DNA of 64,000 nt from Falsochrobactrum shanghaiense (GTDB lineage: Bacteria; Pseudomonadota; Alphaproteobacteria; Rhizobiales; Rhizobiaceae), in assembly GCF_003149535.1 (NCBI RefSeq), contig NZ_QGDB01000002.1, positions 558,001 through 622,000 on the forward strand, written 5' to 3'. Positions 1 through 10,214 of this stretch are shown in pieces. Each line of letters begins with the position of its first letter. The stretch's first letter is position 1. Below the pieces are notes generated by a model. The model was not told the origin of the DNA. It did no database searches and saw only the letters and a program-made list of their open reading frames with translations. The position numbers were made by a program, and so were the translations under genes.

Positions 1-710
1 CCAGCTTCCTTCATCAGCTCGACGTAAAAGTTGATCGCCTTTTTCCATTCGTCCGAATTGATCTGCGGATTCCATTCCTCATCGAACCATCGCCCGCCGA
101 AAGTATTCACGAGCGTACCCAGATAGGCCATGTTTTCGCCCCAGCCCGGCTTGCCGCGCAGGCAAAGGCCATATTGCTCTTTCGACTTGTCGGTGAGCTT
201 GGTGGCGAATTCCTTGATCTGCTCATAAGTCGGCTCGTCAGGCATGGTCAGGCCCGCGGCTTCGAACAGGTCCTTGCGGTAAAGCGTGAACGAGCTTTCC
301 GCATAGAAAGGCACGGCATAGAGCTTGTCATCAACCGTCAGACCGGCGCGGACAGGCTTGATGAGATCGTCGTAATTATAATCGTCTCCAAGATCATCGA
401 CGGAAAGAAGCCACCCGGCTTTGCCCCAGATCGGCGTTTCATAGCCGCCAATGGTCAGAATATCGAACTGGCCGCTCTTGGTCGCGATGTCTGTGGTCAC
501 GCGCTGGCGCAGCACGTTTTCTTCCAGCACCACCCAGTTGATCTTGTTGCCGGTTTCCTTTTCCCACTCCGGCGAGAGCTTCTGCATGATGATCATGTCG
601 CCGTTATTGACGGTGGCAATCGTCAGTTCTTCAGCCGAAGCCGCCCCGGCGATCAGGGCAAGCGCCGCCACCGAGCCGATCAGCCCTATTGCATGAGATT
701 TGGTCCGCAT
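1..710 (-). CDS. ABC transporter substrate-binding protein, sugar/polyol type (3' end outside window)
   Basis: This is the N-terminal 236 residues of a periplasmic solute-binding protein; the gene runs off the left edge. It begins MRTKSHAIGLIGSVAALALI and has a clear Sec signal peptide with likely cleavage after ASA at residue 26. The mature part reads like the sorbitol/mannitol branch of family 1 sugar-binding proteins (GQFDILTIGGYETPIWGKAG, then PFYAESSFTLYRKDLFEAAG). The start is set by an AGGAG ribosome site directly upstream. It is divergent from a LacI-type regulator, the usual arrangement for a sugar-inducible ABC operon, so the permease and ATPase genes probably lie to the left. The exact sugar is not determinable. 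Confidence 0.88.
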   Translation of the reverse strand, partial: MRTKSHAIGLIGSVAALALIAGAASAEELTIATVNNGDMIIMQKLSPEWEKETGNKINWVVLEENVLRQRVTTDIATKSGQFDILTIGGYETPIWGKAGWLLSVDDLGDDYNYDDLIKPVRAGLTVDDKLYAVPFYAESSFTLYRKDLFEAAGLTMPDEPTYEQIKEFATKLTDKSKEQYGLCLRGKPGWGENMAYLGTLVNTFGGRWFDEEWNPQINSDEWKKAINFYVELMKEA

Positions 711-1120
711 CTCGTCTCCTCCTTTACGAATGCATAACAAATACCTTACATGTGTAAACTTTATCGCGTGCATATCCGCCGCTTGTCAAGCAGGGGTACA
801 CATTTCGCCTTCCAAAGCAGATCGCCCTTCGTCCCGATTATCGCGGGGTAATTTGCGCCGCGCCCCGCCTCCTCTTCTTTTGCGGCAAAGTCTAACACAT
901 CTCGAATATAGCTGCATCAAACTATGCTGATCATTTGCGCGCTTGACGTTTCGACCGGCCTTTGCCAGCTTGCTGGAGTTGGCAAGACTACCAGACTCTT
1001 GAAATCTTTAAAAAATACATGTGCCGATCTTCATGGTTTGCGAAAACAGGCTAAAAGGTTTCGCAGCCGCAGGGACCGGCAATCATGCAATGACCATACG
1101 CGGCAAGTGGCGTCGGGACG
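711..1120. promoter_or_regulatory. divergent intergenic region between sugar-binding protein and LacI regulator
   Basis: These 410 bases separate two divergent genes and must hold both promoters and probably the operator of the LacI-type regulator. I see no open frame with a convincing start and no operator palindrome I can defend. Small ORFs here have no family resemblance. Confidence 0.45.
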
Positions 1121-2179
1121 ATGAGACAGGACAAGGATGTGCGCAAGAATATCCGCACCATGGAAGATTTTTCGGATTTCGTCGGACTGTCCCGTCCGAC
1201 CGTTTCCAAGTATTTCAACGACCCCGCGTCCGTCCGGCCGAAGACCCGCGCGAGAATTGAGACTGCGATAAAACAGTCCGGTTTCCGGCCCAATCTTTTC
1301 GCCGTCAACCTGAACCGGCGCCGCACGACAATATTGGGCATCATCATCCCCAACCAGCTTGACCATTTCTATATGGCCATGACGCGTAAGCTCCAAAGCC
1401 TCGCCGAGCAGCGGGGCTATCTGGCCATTGTGCTCTCGTCGGACGGCAAGCCGGAACTCGAAATGCGCGCCATCGAAACCCTGCGCTCGCTCAACGTAGC
1501 CGGTGCAATCATTGCACCGCTTGGCGAACAGTCCCAGCATGCAGCACTCGCTCGCCTTGCTTCCGATGTGCCGATTATCTACGTCGACTCTCCGCTCGAC
1601 AACAACTCGCCATTTGTCGGAACCGATAATCTGAAATCCTTCCATCTGATCGTCGATTATCTGTGCCGTTCAGGGAGCGAACCTTGTTATTTCGCGATGC
1701 CGGATGTGAATAATAATGCGCTCAAACGTCAGCACGCCTATTGCGCGGCGATGGAAAAACTTGGGGCAGAACCGCGCATCGTGGAGCTGCAACCGGCCAA
1801 TAGCTGGGATTTTGAGCAATATGCCTTTGAGCAAGCGGCGCATATCTTGCGAGAAAAAGGCGGTTTCCCCACCAGCACGATCCTTTGCGCGAATGATCGT
1901 ATCGCTTTCGGCGTCATGGCGGCAGCGTGGCAGGCGGGACTGAAAGTCGGGAGACTTAAAGACTGCGATATTCGTATTGCCGGACATGATAATAATCCGC
2001 TTTCCGAATATTGCTGCCCTCCACTGACCACCGTGGCACAGGACTATAATGAAATAAGTCGCCTCGCCATGGATTTATTGTTTCGCACACTTGGCGAAGC
2101 TGCGGGTTCTCAGGCGAACCCGCCAGATAGCACGCGCATTCTGCTCAATGCGGAAATCAAGCTGCGAATGTCTGCCTGA
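1121..2179 (+). CDS. LacI-family transcriptional regulator
   Basis: A 352-residue regulator. Residues about 14-60 form the LacI helix-turn-helix and hinge (FSDFVGLSRPTVSKYFNDPA, then RARIETAIKQSGFRPN), followed by a periplasmic-binding-protein-like effector domain (ILGIIIPNQLDHFYMAMTRK onward). The length is normal for LacI/GalR proteins. It is divergent from the sugar-binding protein at 1-710 and most likely controls that operon in response to its sugar. A shorter start at the internal Met 14 (position 1160) is possible, since the HTH begins only there. Confidence 0.85.
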   Translation: MRQDKDVRKNIRTMEDFSDFVGLSRPTVSKYFNDPASVRPKTRARIETAIKQSGFRPNLFAVNLNRRRTTILGIIIPNQLDHFYMAMTRKLQSLAEQRGYLAIVLSSDGKPELEMRAIETLRSLNVAGAIIAPLGEQSQHAALARLASDVPIIYVDSPLDNNSPFVGTDNLKSFHLIVDYLCRSGSEPCYFAMPDVNNNALKRQHAYCAAMEKLGAEPRIVELQPANSWDFEQYAFEQAAHILREKGGFPTSTILCANDRIAFGVMAAAWQAGLKVGRLKDCDIRIAGHDNNPLSEYCCPPLTTVAQDYNEISRLAMDLLFRTLGEAAGSQANPPDSTRILLNAEIKLRMSA

Positions 2180-2199
2180 CCAAGCCCGGATGGCTGGCT

Positions 2200-5100
2200 C
2201 TATTCCGCAGCGATTTTTGCCAATTGCGTCATGATGACGGCAGAACCGTTGAGGCGCTTCTCCGGCGTCGCCCAGTCGCGGATGAAGACGATGCTCTGAT
2301 CCGGCCTGATCTTCGCCATGGAGCCCTGTTCGCCGATCATCTTCACCAGCCCGACCGGATTGGCGAAGGTCGCATTGCGGAACTGGATAACCACGCCTTT
2401 CGGTCCGGCATCGAGTTTTTCGACATTCGCCCTGCGGCAGAGCGCTTTGATGTAGACGATCTTGAGCAGGTGCTGCACTTCTTCCGGCAAGGGACCGAAA
2501 CGGTCGATAAGTTCTGCACCAAAGGCGTCAATATCCTGCGGCTCTTCCAGATCGGCCAGACGACGATAAAGGCCGAGGCGCAATTGCAGGTCGGGCACAT
2601 AGCTGTCCGGTATCATCACCGCTGTGCCAATCGCAATCTGCGGCGACCACTGGCTGTCCTCGACCTCGACCGAACCCTTGAGCGTCGCGACCGCTTCTTC
2701 CAGCATCTGCTGATAAAGCTCGAACCCGACTTCCTTGATATGGCCGGATTGCTCTTCGCCGAGCAGATTGCCCGCGCCGCGAATATCCATATCGTGGCTG
2801 GCAAGCTGGAAGCCCGCGCCAAGCGTATCGAGCGATTGCAGCACTTTCAGCCGCCGTTCCGCGGTCTGGGTCAACATCTTTCCCGCCGGAAGCGTGAACA
2901 GCGCAAAGGCGCGCTGTTTGGAACGCCCGACGCGCCCGCGCAACTGGTAAAGCTGCGACAGGCCGAACATATCCGCCCGGTGCACGATCATCGTATTGGC
3001 CGTTGGAATATCCAGTCCCGATTCCACGATGGTCGTGGAAAGCAGCACGTCATATTGTCCGTCGTAAAAGGCATTCATGATGTCATCGAGCACGCCCGGC
3101 GCCATCTGGCCATGTGCCACCGCAACTTTGAGTTCGGGTACATGTTCTTTCAGAAAATCTTCGATTTCCGCAAGATCGGCGATGCGCGGGCAGACATAAA
3201 AACTCTGCCCGCCGCGATAGCGCTCGCGCAGCAGCGTTTCGCGGATAACCAGCGGGTCGAAAGGCGAAACGAAGGTGCGCACGGCCATGCGATCCACCGG
3301 CGGCGTGGTAATCAGCGAAAGCTCGCGCACCCCCGTCAGTGCAAGCTGCAAGGTGCGCGGAATGGGCGTTGCCGAAAGCGTCAGCACATGTACGTCGGAT
3401 TTCAACTCTTTGAGCCGTTCCTTGTGCTTGACGCCGAAATGCTGTTCTTCGTCGATGATCAGCAGGCCAAGATTCCTGAACCGGATCGAATTGCCAAGCA
3501 GCGCATGCGTACCCACGACAATATCGACTGTCCCCTCTTCCAGTCCCTTCTTGGTTGCTGCAAGTTCCTTTGCGCCCACAAGCCGCGATGCATGCGCCAC
3601 ATTGATCGGCAATCCATGGAAACGCTTGGAAAAGGTCTTGAAATGCTGGCGGGAAAGCAGCGTCGTCGGCACCACCACCGCCACCTGCACGCCGCTCATC
3701 GCAGCGATAAAGGCGGCGCGCAAGGCTACTTCCGTCTTGCCAAAACCGACATCGCCGCAAATGAGGCGATCCATCGGCTTTCCTTCGGCAAGATCGTCTG
3801 CGACCGCTTCAATGGCGGTTAGCTGGTCATCGGTTTCGTCATAGGGAAAGCGCGCGGCAAACTCGGCATAAAGTCCCTCTGGCGGCGTCATCACCGGCGC
3901 GCCGCGCATCTGGCGTTCGGCGGCAATCTGGATCAGATGACCGGCAATTTCCAAGAGCCGCTTCTTGAGCTTGGCCTTGCGTGCCTGCCATGCGCCGCCA
4001 CCCAGCTTGTCGAGAACGGCATCGGAGCCTTCCGATCCATAGCGCGACAAAAGCTCGATATTTTCAACCGGCAGGAACAGCCGATCATCGCCCGCATAAT
4101 GGATTTCAAGGCAATCATGCGGCGCTCCGACTGCGGTGATCGTCTTGAGGCCGATAAAGCGGCCGATACCATGATCGACATGAACGACAATATCGCCCGC
4201 ATTGAGCGAGGCGACTTCAGAGATGAAATCCTGATCGCGCTTGCGGCGCTTCGAGCGCCGGATCAGCCGGTCGCCGAGAATATCCTGCTCGGCAACAACA
4301 ACGAGATCGCCTGCATCAAAACCGCTTTCGACAGCCAGAACCGCCGCCGTTACCTTGTCGCGCGAAAGCGCCTTGACGGTTGCAAGCCGGTCAACAGTCT
4401 CGATTTTCTCAAGACCATGTTCGTCCAGCACCTGAAGCAGACGGTCCAGCGAGCCTTCCGACCAGGCGGCGACCACAACTTTTCTGCCAGCCGCGCGCAG
4501 TTCGGCAATGTGCTTCACGACGGCTTCGAACAGATTGACGTCCGTTGCGGCGCGCTCTTCGGCAAAGCTGCGGCCCTTATGCGTATCCGCATGCAGAATT
4601 TTCCGGCCCGTAACGTCCGGCGCGCCAAAGGGCGTCAGATCGATGCGCAAACCCGCAGCCTGCGCCTTGTCTTCCACCTCCTCGGGCGAAAGATAAAGCA
4701 TTTCCGGTCTGACCGGCTTGTAGGGCACGGCCTCGCTGCCCGTTTCCTTGCCTTCTGCCTGACGCAGCCGCGCCTCATAATGATCCACAACCGTTGCATG
4801 GCGCTCGGTCAGCGCCTCATGCACCAGATGATCAAAGACCACCGGCATGCCGCCAGCATGATCGAAGATCGTCTCCAGCTCGTCATAAAATAACGGCAGC
4901 CAATGCTCCATGCCCGCAAAACGGCGGCCTTCGCTGATTGCCTGATAGAGCGCATCGTCACGCTGCGGCGCGCCAAACATGGCCACATAATTCTTGCGGA
5001 ACCGGCTGATCATATCGGGGACAAGCGTGATCTCGCTCATCGGCTGAAGCACGAATTCCTTGCGCGTTCCGGTGGTGCGCTGCGAAGCCGGATCGAAGGC

Positions 5101-5712
5101 GCGGATCGTTTCCAGCGTATCGCCGAAGAAATCAAGCCGCAGCGGTTCCTCCGCGCCCGGCGCGAAAAGATCGAGAATGCCGCCGCGCACCGCATATTCG
5201 CCAATATCGCGCACGGTCGAGACGCGCTCGAAGCCATTGCGCTCAAGCCGGGACGCCAGATCGTTCATATTGAGCTGATTGCCGGGGCGCGCGGAAATGA
5301 CCTGTTCTTCTATCGCCGCCTGCGGCGGCAGCTTCTGCAAAATGGCATTGGCGGTGGTCAGGATGATTGCCGGATGCGGCGACTTCTTCAAATGCGCCAG
5401 CGCACTTAACGCGGCAAGCCTGCGCGCACTGGCATCCGCGCCCGGCGACACGCGATCATAGGGCAGGCAGTCCCATGCGGGCAAATGCAGGACCGGCAGA
5501 TCAGGCGCAACAAAGCCCAGCACCTGTTCGAGATCAGCAATGCGCTGCCCGTCACGCACAATATACATCACAGGTCCGCGTTCGCCGATCTCTTCCACCA
5601 GACGCGCGAGACAGAACGCCTCGAAACCATCGGCAACGCCGTCGATCACGATATGGCGGCTTACACCAGCCGCGACAATGGGCTTGAGACCTAGTTTGCT
5701 GAAAACGGGCAT
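2200..5712 (-). CDS. mfd: transcription-repair coupling factor Mfd
   Basis: A 1170-residue SF2 translocase that removes stalled RNA polymerase and recruits UvrA for transcription-coupled repair. Domains in order are the UvrB-like N-terminal module, the RNA polymerase-interacting CarD-like domain (GDIVVHVDHGIGRFIGLK), the RecG-like helicase core with Walker A GDVGFGKTE near residue 655 and DEEQ box near 754, the helicase C domain (STTIVESGLDIPTANTMIVH, QLRGRVGRS) and the C-terminal TRCF domain. Length is typical. It is convergent with the LacI gene and lies just downstream of sdhE on the same strand, 12 bases apart, so the two may be cotranscribed. Confidence 0.97.
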   Translation of the reverse strand: MPVFSKLGLKPIVAAGVSRHIVIDGVADGFEAFCLARLVEEIGERGPVMYIVRDGQRIADLEQVLGFVAPDLPVLHLPAWDCLPYDRVSPGADASARRLAALSALAHLKKSPHPAIILTTANAILQKLPPQAAIEEQVISARPGNQLNMNDLASRLERNGFERVSTVRDIGEYAVRGGILDLFAPGAEEPLRLDFFGDTLETIRAFDPASQRTTGTRKEFVLQPMSEITLVPDMISRFRKNYVAMFGAPQRDDALYQAISEGRRFAGMEHWLPLFYDELETIFDHAGGMPVVFDHLVHEALTERHATVVDHYEARLRQAEGKETGSEAVPYKPVRPEMLYLSPEEVEDKAQAAGLRIDLTPFGAPDVTGRKILHADTHKGRSFAEERAATDVNLFEAVVKHIAELRAAGRKVVVAAWSEGSLDRLLQVLDEHGLEKIETVDRLATVKALSRDKVTAAVLAVESGFDAGDLVVVAEQDILGDRLIRRSKRRKRDQDFISEVASLNAGDIVVHVDHGIGRFIGLKTITAVGAPHDCLEIHYAGDDRLFLPVENIELLSRYGSEGSDAVLDKLGGGAWQARKAKLKKRLLEIAGHLIQIAAERQMRGAPVMTPPEGLYAEFAARFPYDETDDQLTAIEAVADDLAEGKPMDRLICGDVGFGKTEVALRAAFIAAMSGVQVAVVVPTTLLSRQHFKTFSKRFHGLPINVAHASRLVGAKELAATKKGLEEGTVDIVVGTHALLGNSIRFRNLGLLIIDEEQHFGVKHKERLKELKSDVHVLTLSATPIPRTLQLALTGVRELSLITTPPVDRMAVRTFVSPFDPLVIRETLLRERYRGGQSFYVCPRIADLAEIEDFLKEHVPELKVAVAHGQMAPGVLDDIMNAFYDGQYDVLLSTTIVESGLDIPTANTMIVHRADMFGLSQLYQLRGRVGRSKQRAFALFTLPAGKMLTQTAERRLKVLQSLDTLGAGFQLASHDMDIRGAGNLLGEEQSGHIKEVGFELYQQMLEEAVATLKGSVEVEDSQWSPQIAIGTAVMIPDSYVPDLQLRLGLYRRLADLEEPQDIDAFGAELIDRFGPLPEEVQHLLKIVYIKALCRRANVEKLDAGPKGVVIQFRNATFANPVGLVKMIGEQGSMAKIRPDQSIVFIRDWATPEKRLNGSAVIMTQLAKIAAE

Positions 5713-5724
5713 TACGGCTCTATC

Positions 5725-6018
5725 TTAGAATTTTATGCGGTCGCGGAAAGCAACGATGTCGCGGAAAAACGGCGTATCATAGTCGGCGGGAATCGGACTT
5801 TCGCCCGTCACCCATTTGAGAAGATCGCGGTCGAGCACTTCGAGAAGATGCTCGAATTCATCAAGTTGCGCATCGGTAAAGCCGACAAGATGCTGGTCGG
5901 CATATTGACCGAGAATCAGATCCATCTCCCGCATGCCGCGATGCCAGGCGCGAAACAGAAGCTTGCGACGCCTTACATCGAGATTTTCCCCCGCAAGTGT
6001 GCTGCCAGTCATCGTCAT
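5725..6018 (-). CDS. sdhE: succinate dehydrogenase assembly factor 2 (SdhE/DUF339)
   Basis: A 97-residue protein of the SdhE/Sdh5 family, which promotes covalent FAD attachment to the succinate dehydrogenase flavoprotein subunit. The family core RRRKLLFRAWHRGMREMD contains the RGxxE-like region, here RGMRE, followed by DLILGQYADQHL. I prefer the Met at 6018 (or the one two codons on, 6012), because GGAG sits just upstream and the longer frame adds about 36 residues unrelated to the family. It lies immediately upstream of mfd and divergent from recG; this order is common in alphaproteobacteria. Confidence 0.85.
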   Translation of the reverse strand: MTMTGSTLAGENLDVRRRKLLFRAWHRGMREMDLILGQYADQHLVGFTDAQLDEFEHLLEVLDRDLLKWVTGESPIPADYDTPFFRDIVAFRDRIKF

Positions 6019-6156
6019 CGCGCTCCATTGATAAATCAGTGCCGGTATATAGCATCTGACACGCAAGTGGGAACCCGTTTTAGAGCAAGAACAAAAATAG
6101 TACAAAACTATTTCGCGGGCTTGCACATGGAAATAAAGCAGTTAATGCTCCCTGTC

Positions 6157-8265
6157 ATGCGTCCGTCCCTGCTCGATCCGTTTTTCGCTTCTGTTCGCTC
6201 GCTTTCCGGCATTGGCCCGAAAGTGGCGGCTTTGCTTGGTAAATTGCTGGGAACCGATGTACCCGGTGCCGAGCCGAAAGTCGGGCAACTTCTCTTCCTG
6301 CCGCCGCACAGTGTCATTGACCGGCGCAACCGCCCCGGCATTGCCTTCGCGCAGGAAGGGGCAATCGTCACGCTCGAAGTGGTGATCGACCAGCACCAGC
6401 CCGCGCCGCGCGGTCGCAACAATGTGCCCCATCGCGTCTTTGCTCATGACGATACCGGTGAAATCGCCCTCACCTTCTTTCACGCGCAAGTGCCATGGCT
6501 GGAGAGAATGCTGCCGGAAGGAGAAACCGTCGTGGTTTCGGGCAAGGTGGAATGGTTCAATGGCCGCGCCTCGATGGTGCACCCGGACTATATCGCCAGT
6601 CTTGAGGATTCCGCCAGCCTGCCGATGGTCGAGCCCGTCTATCCGCTGACCGCGGGTCTTTCGTCCAAAACGCTTGCGCGCGCCGTCAAGGAAGCCCTTA
6701 CCCGCGTGCCGGAACTCCCCGAATGGATCGATGGGCCTTTGCTTGCCCGCGAGCGTTTTGCGGATTTTCGCACAGCGCTCAACACGATGCATCTGCCCGA
6801 AGACCCAGGCGATATTGCGCTGGAAGGCATTACGAGACGCAGGCTTGCCTATGACGAATTTCTGGCCGGTCAACTGGCACTGGCACTTGTTCGTGCCAGG
6901 ACGCGGCGGCTTTCGGGGCGTCCGCTTGACGGAACAGGCCGCATCATTGCCGAAATCATGCGCCACCTGCCTTATCGGTTGACGGCAAGTCAGGACCGGG
7001 CGGTGCGCGAAATCATTGCCGATCTCAAATCGCCCGAGCGTATGCTGCGGCTTTTGCAGGGCGATGTGGGGTCGGGCAAGACAGTCGTAGGATTGCTTGC
7101 AATGGCGCATGCCGCCGAATCAGGCGGGCAATCGGCGCTGATGGCGCCAACGGAAGTTCTCGCGCGCCAGCATTTTGCGACCATTGCGCCGCTGGCCGAA
7201 AAGGCGGGACTGAAAGCAGCACTTTTAACAGGCCGCGAAAAAGGGCGTGATCGCAATGTAGTGCTGGAAGGACTGAAAAGCGGCGAGATCGACATCATCA
7301 TCGGCACCCATGCGCTGTTTCAGGAAAAAGTCGAATATCACGATCTGGTTCTTGTCATCATCGATGAGCAGCACCGTTTCGGTGTGCATCAACGTCTGAT
7401 GCTGACCGCCAAAGGGGCTGCGCCGGATATGCTCGTCATGACCGCGACGCCTATTCCGCGCACGCTCGTTCTCACCGCTTTTGGCGATATGGACGTATCA
7501 AAACTGACCGAAAAACCCGCCGGACGGCAGCCGATCACCACGGCAATCCTGCCCATGGAGCGTATGGGGGAACTGGTGGAGCGTATTGCAAAGGCCGTAG
7601 CCGACGGCCAGAAAATCTACTGGATCTGCCCGCTGGTCGAGGAATCCGAAGTCGTTGAACTGACTTCCGCCGAAGAACGCTTTGAATCTCTGAAATCTGT
7701 CTTCGGCAATAAAATCGGCCTGATCCATGGCCGCATGAATGGCGCGGAGAAAGACGAGGCCATGCGCGCCTTCAAGCAGGGCGAAACGCGGCTTCTGGTG
7801 GCCACCACCGTCATTGAGGTCGGCGTCGATGTGCCGGATGCGACGATTATCGTCATCGAACATGCCGAGCGCTTCGGCCTGTCGCAATTGCACCAGTTGC
7901 GCGGGCGCGTGGGGCGCGGCGACAAGCCGTCCACCTGCCTGCTGCTTTATAAGGGGCCACTGGGCGAGGTCGGCCAGGCACGGCTGAAAGTGATGCGCGA
8001 AACGGAAGACGGTTTCCGCATTGCCGAGGAAGATTTGAAACTGCGCGGCGAAGGTGAGTTGCTCGGAACCCGCCAGTCGGGCACGCCGGGATTTCGGCTC
8101 GCTTCCATCGAGGCGCATGGTGATCTGCTGGAAATCGCGCGCAAGGATGCCCGCTATATTCTGGCAAGCGATCCCGATCTTGAGAGCGAGCGCGGGCAGG
8201 CGCTGCGCGTGCTGCTCTATCTCTTCGGACGGGACGAGGCCATCCGGCTGTTGCGGGCCGGATAG
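6157..8265 (+). CDS. recG: ATP-dependent DNA helicase RecG
   Basis: A 702-residue helicase that remodels stalled forks and Holliday junctions. It shows the N-terminal wedge/OB domain (HDDTGEIALTFFHAQVPWLE), Walker A QGDVGSGKT near residue 303, the DEQH box (IIDEQHRFG) near 402, and the C-terminal helicase motifs (ATTVIEVGVDVPDATIIVIE, QLRGRVGRG). The open frame extends about 100 codons upstream, but the start at 6157 (MRPSLLDPFF) gives the length usual for alphaproteobacterial RecG. An alternative Met lies at 6127. Neither has a strong ribosome site. Confidence 0.95.
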   Translation: MRPSLLDPFFASVRSLSGIGPKVAALLGKLLGTDVPGAEPKVGQLLFLPPHSVIDRRNRPGIAFAQEGAIVTLEVVIDQHQPAPRGRNNVPHRVFAHDDTGEIALTFFHAQVPWLERMLPEGETVVVSGKVEWFNGRASMVHPDYIASLEDSASLPMVEPVYPLTAGLSSKTLARAVKEALTRVPELPEWIDGPLLARERFADFRTALNTMHLPEDPGDIALEGITRRRLAYDEFLAGQLALALVRARTRRLSGRPLDGTGRIIAEIMRHLPYRLTASQDRAVREIIADLKSPERMLRLLQGDVGSGKTVVGLLAMAHAAESGGQSALMAPTEVLARQHFATIAPLAEKAGLKAALLTGREKGRDRNVVLEGLKSGEIDIIIGTHALFQEKVEYHDLVLVIIDEQHRFGVHQRLMLTAKGAAPDMLVMTATPIPRTLVLTAFGDMDVSKLTEKPAGRQPITTAILPMERMGELVERIAKAVADGQKIYWICPLVEESEVVELTSAEERFESLKSVFGNKIGLIHGRMNGAEKDEAMRAFKQGETRLLVATTVIEVGVDVPDATIIVIEHAERFGLSQLHQLRGRVGRGDKPSTCLLLYKGPLGEVGQARLKVMRETEDGFRIAEEDLKLRGEGELLGTRQSGTPGFRLASIEAHGDLLEIARKDARYILASDPDLESERGQALRVLLYLFGRDEAIRLLRAG

Positions 8266-8269
8266 CAAA

Positions 8270-8290
8270 ATGGCCGCAAATTGCGGCCAT
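8270..8290. terminator. palindrome between convergent recG and glmS
   Basis: A perfect 10-bp stem, ATGGCCGCAA with its complement around a single A, lies between the two convergent genes. Read on the minus strand it is followed by TTTT, so it should terminate glmS; on the plus strand the T-run is weak. Confidence 0.6.
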
Positions 8291-8310
8291 CGTTGTCAGC
8301 CTATGATATT

Positions 8311-10134
8311 TTATTCCACCGTTACCGACTTTGCCAGATTGCGTGGCTGGTCGACATCCGTGCCCATGATGACGGCGGTGTGATAAGCCAGCATCTGGAT
8401 CGGCAGCGCATAAACAAGCGGCGTAATGAATTCCGGCACGTCGGGCAGGACGATGGTCGCCATCGTGTCGATGCTGGCCGCCTTGGCACCCTTTTCATCG
8501 GTAATCAGGATGATGCGTCCGCCGCGTGCCGCCACTTCCTGCATGTTGGAAACGGTCTTTTCATAAAGACGATCCGATGGCGCAATCACGATAACCGGCA
8601 TGGCTTCATCGATCAGCGCAATCGGGCCATGCTTGAGTTCACCAGCTGCATAGCCTTCGGCGTGGATATAGGAAATTTCCTTGAGCTTGAGCGCCCCTTC
8701 CATCGCCAGCGGGAAGGATGTGCCGCGACCCAGATAAAGCACATGATTGACCTTGGCCAGTTCATGACAAACAGTCGCGATTTCCTCTTCCAGCTTGAGC
8801 ACCTGATTGATGAAACGCGGTGCTTCGGAAAGCTCGCGCACCAGTTCCTGTTCACGCTTGTCGTCAATGACGCCACGTGCCTTGGCAGCAGCGATAGCAA
8901 GCGAAGCCAGCGCCGAAAGCTGGCAGGTGAAAGCCTTGGTCGATGCAACACCGATTTCCGGGCCCGCAAGCGTCGGGAAGACGGCATCGGATTCGCGTGC
9001 AATGGTCGAGCCGGTGACATTGACCACCGAGGCGATCTTCAGCCCTTGCGATTTGCAATAGCGCAATGAGGCCAGCGTATCCGCCGTTTCACCCGACTGC
9101 GAGATGAACATGGCCAGCGTATCTTTCGACAACGGCATTTCGCGATAGCGGAATTCCGAAGCAATATCGCAATCGACCGGCAGGCGCGCGATCTGCTCGA
9201 ACCAGTATTTGCCGACCGAAGCCGCATAAAAAGCCGTGCCGCAGGCCGAAATCGTCAGACGGTCGATTGTGCTGAAATCGACCCCGACAGCTTCCTGTCG
9301 CACCGTGCCCTTTGTGAAATCAAGATAATTGGCGAGCGTATGGGAAATGACTTCCGGCTGCTCGAACATTTCCTTTTCCATGAAGTGGCGGTGATTGCCC
9401 TTGGAAACGAGAAAACCCGCGCTTTGCGATTTCTGCACGGGACGTTCGACTTGGCTGTTGGTCTCGTCATAGACGGTGACACCCTTGCGCGTCAGCACCG
9501 CCCAGTCGCCATCTTCCAGATAGGCGATGGAATCGGTAAAGGGCGCCAGCGCAATCGCGTCGGAACCAAGATACATTTCACCGTCGCCATAACCAACGGC
9601 GAGCGGCGGCCCCTGACGTGCGCCGATCAGCAGTTCTTCGTCGCCATCGAACAGGAAGGCGAGAGCAAAAGCACCGCGCAATTGCGGCAGGCAATCGCGC
9701 ACGGCTTCAATCGGCGACTTGCCCTTGTCGAGTTCGCGCGTCACCAGATGCGCAACGGCTTCCGTATCAGTTTCGGTCTCGAATGTGTAACCATCGGCTT
9801 CCAGCGCAGAGCGTAATTCGGCGAAATTCTCGATAATGCCATTATGCACCACTGCAAGGCGCTTGGTGATGTGCGGATGGGCGTTGCGCTCCACCGGCTT
9901 GCCGTGCGTCGCCCAGCGCGTATGGCCGATGCCGATGGTGCCGGGCAACGGCTCACCACCAAGACGCTTTTCAAGGTTCACAAGCTTGCCTTCGGCGCGG
10001 CGGCGATCCAGCTTGCCATTTTGCAGCGTGGCGATACCAGCGGAATCATAGCCGCGATATTCGAGCCGTTTCAGGGCATCCACCAGAAGCGGCGCTACTT
10101 CGTCTTTTCCGATGATGCCAATGATTCCACACAT
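8311..10134 (-). CDS. glmS: glutamine-fructose-6-phosphate aminotransferase (isomerizing)
   Basis: A 607-residue cytosolic enzyme making glucosamine-6-phosphate from fructose-6-phosphate and glutamine, the first step toward UDP-GlcNAc for peptidoglycan and lipid A. The N-terminus MCGIIGIIG exposes the catalytic Cys after Met removal. The glutaminase domain (TRWATHGKP, NGIIENF) is followed by two SIS isomerase domains (SACGTAFYAASVGKYWFE; LGRGTSFPLAMEGALKLKE). The C-terminus LAKSVTVE is the conserved family ending. GGAG precedes the start. It lies downstream of glmU on the same strand with an 80-base gap, so the pair probably forms an amino-sugar operon. Confidence 0.97.
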   Translation of the reverse strand: MCGIIGIIGKDEVAPLLVDALKRLEYRGYDSAGIATLQNGKLDRRRAEGKLVNLEKRLGGEPLPGTIGIGHTRWATHGKPVERNAHPHITKRLAVVHNGIIENFAELRSALEADGYTFETETDTEAVAHLVTRELDKGKSPIEAVRDCLPQLRGAFALAFLFDGDEELLIGARQGPPLAVGYGDGEMYLGSDAIALAPFTDSIAYLEDGDWAVLTRKGVTVYDETNSQVERPVQKSQSAGFLVSKGNHRHFMEKEMFEQPEVISHTLANYLDFTKGTVRQEAVGVDFSTIDRLTISACGTAFYAASVGKYWFEQIARLPVDCDIASEFRYREMPLSKDTLAMFISQSGETADTLASLRYCKSQGLKIASVVNVTGSTIARESDAVFPTLAGPEIGVASTKAFTCQLSALASLAIAAAKARGVIDDKREQELVRELSEAPRFINQVLKLEEEIATVCHELAKVNHVLYLGRGTSFPLAMEGALKLKEISYIHAEGYAAGELKHGPIALIDEAMPVIVIAPSDRLYEKTVSNMQEVAARGGRIILITDEKGAKAASIDTMATIVLPDVPEFITPLVYALPIQMLAYHTAVIMGTDVDQPRNLAKSVTVE

Positions 10135-10214
10135 GGACTGCTCCGATACGTCTTGGGATTATTGCGAGCGATGTAAATGCCCGGCTTTGAAAGGGCAAGA
10201 ATGGTCTGGTTGTT

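Noticed and set aside
2224-3822. 532-codon plus-strand frame opposite mfd
   Set aside because: Shadow of the mfd coding strand with composition-driven Arg/His-rich sequence and no family resemblance.
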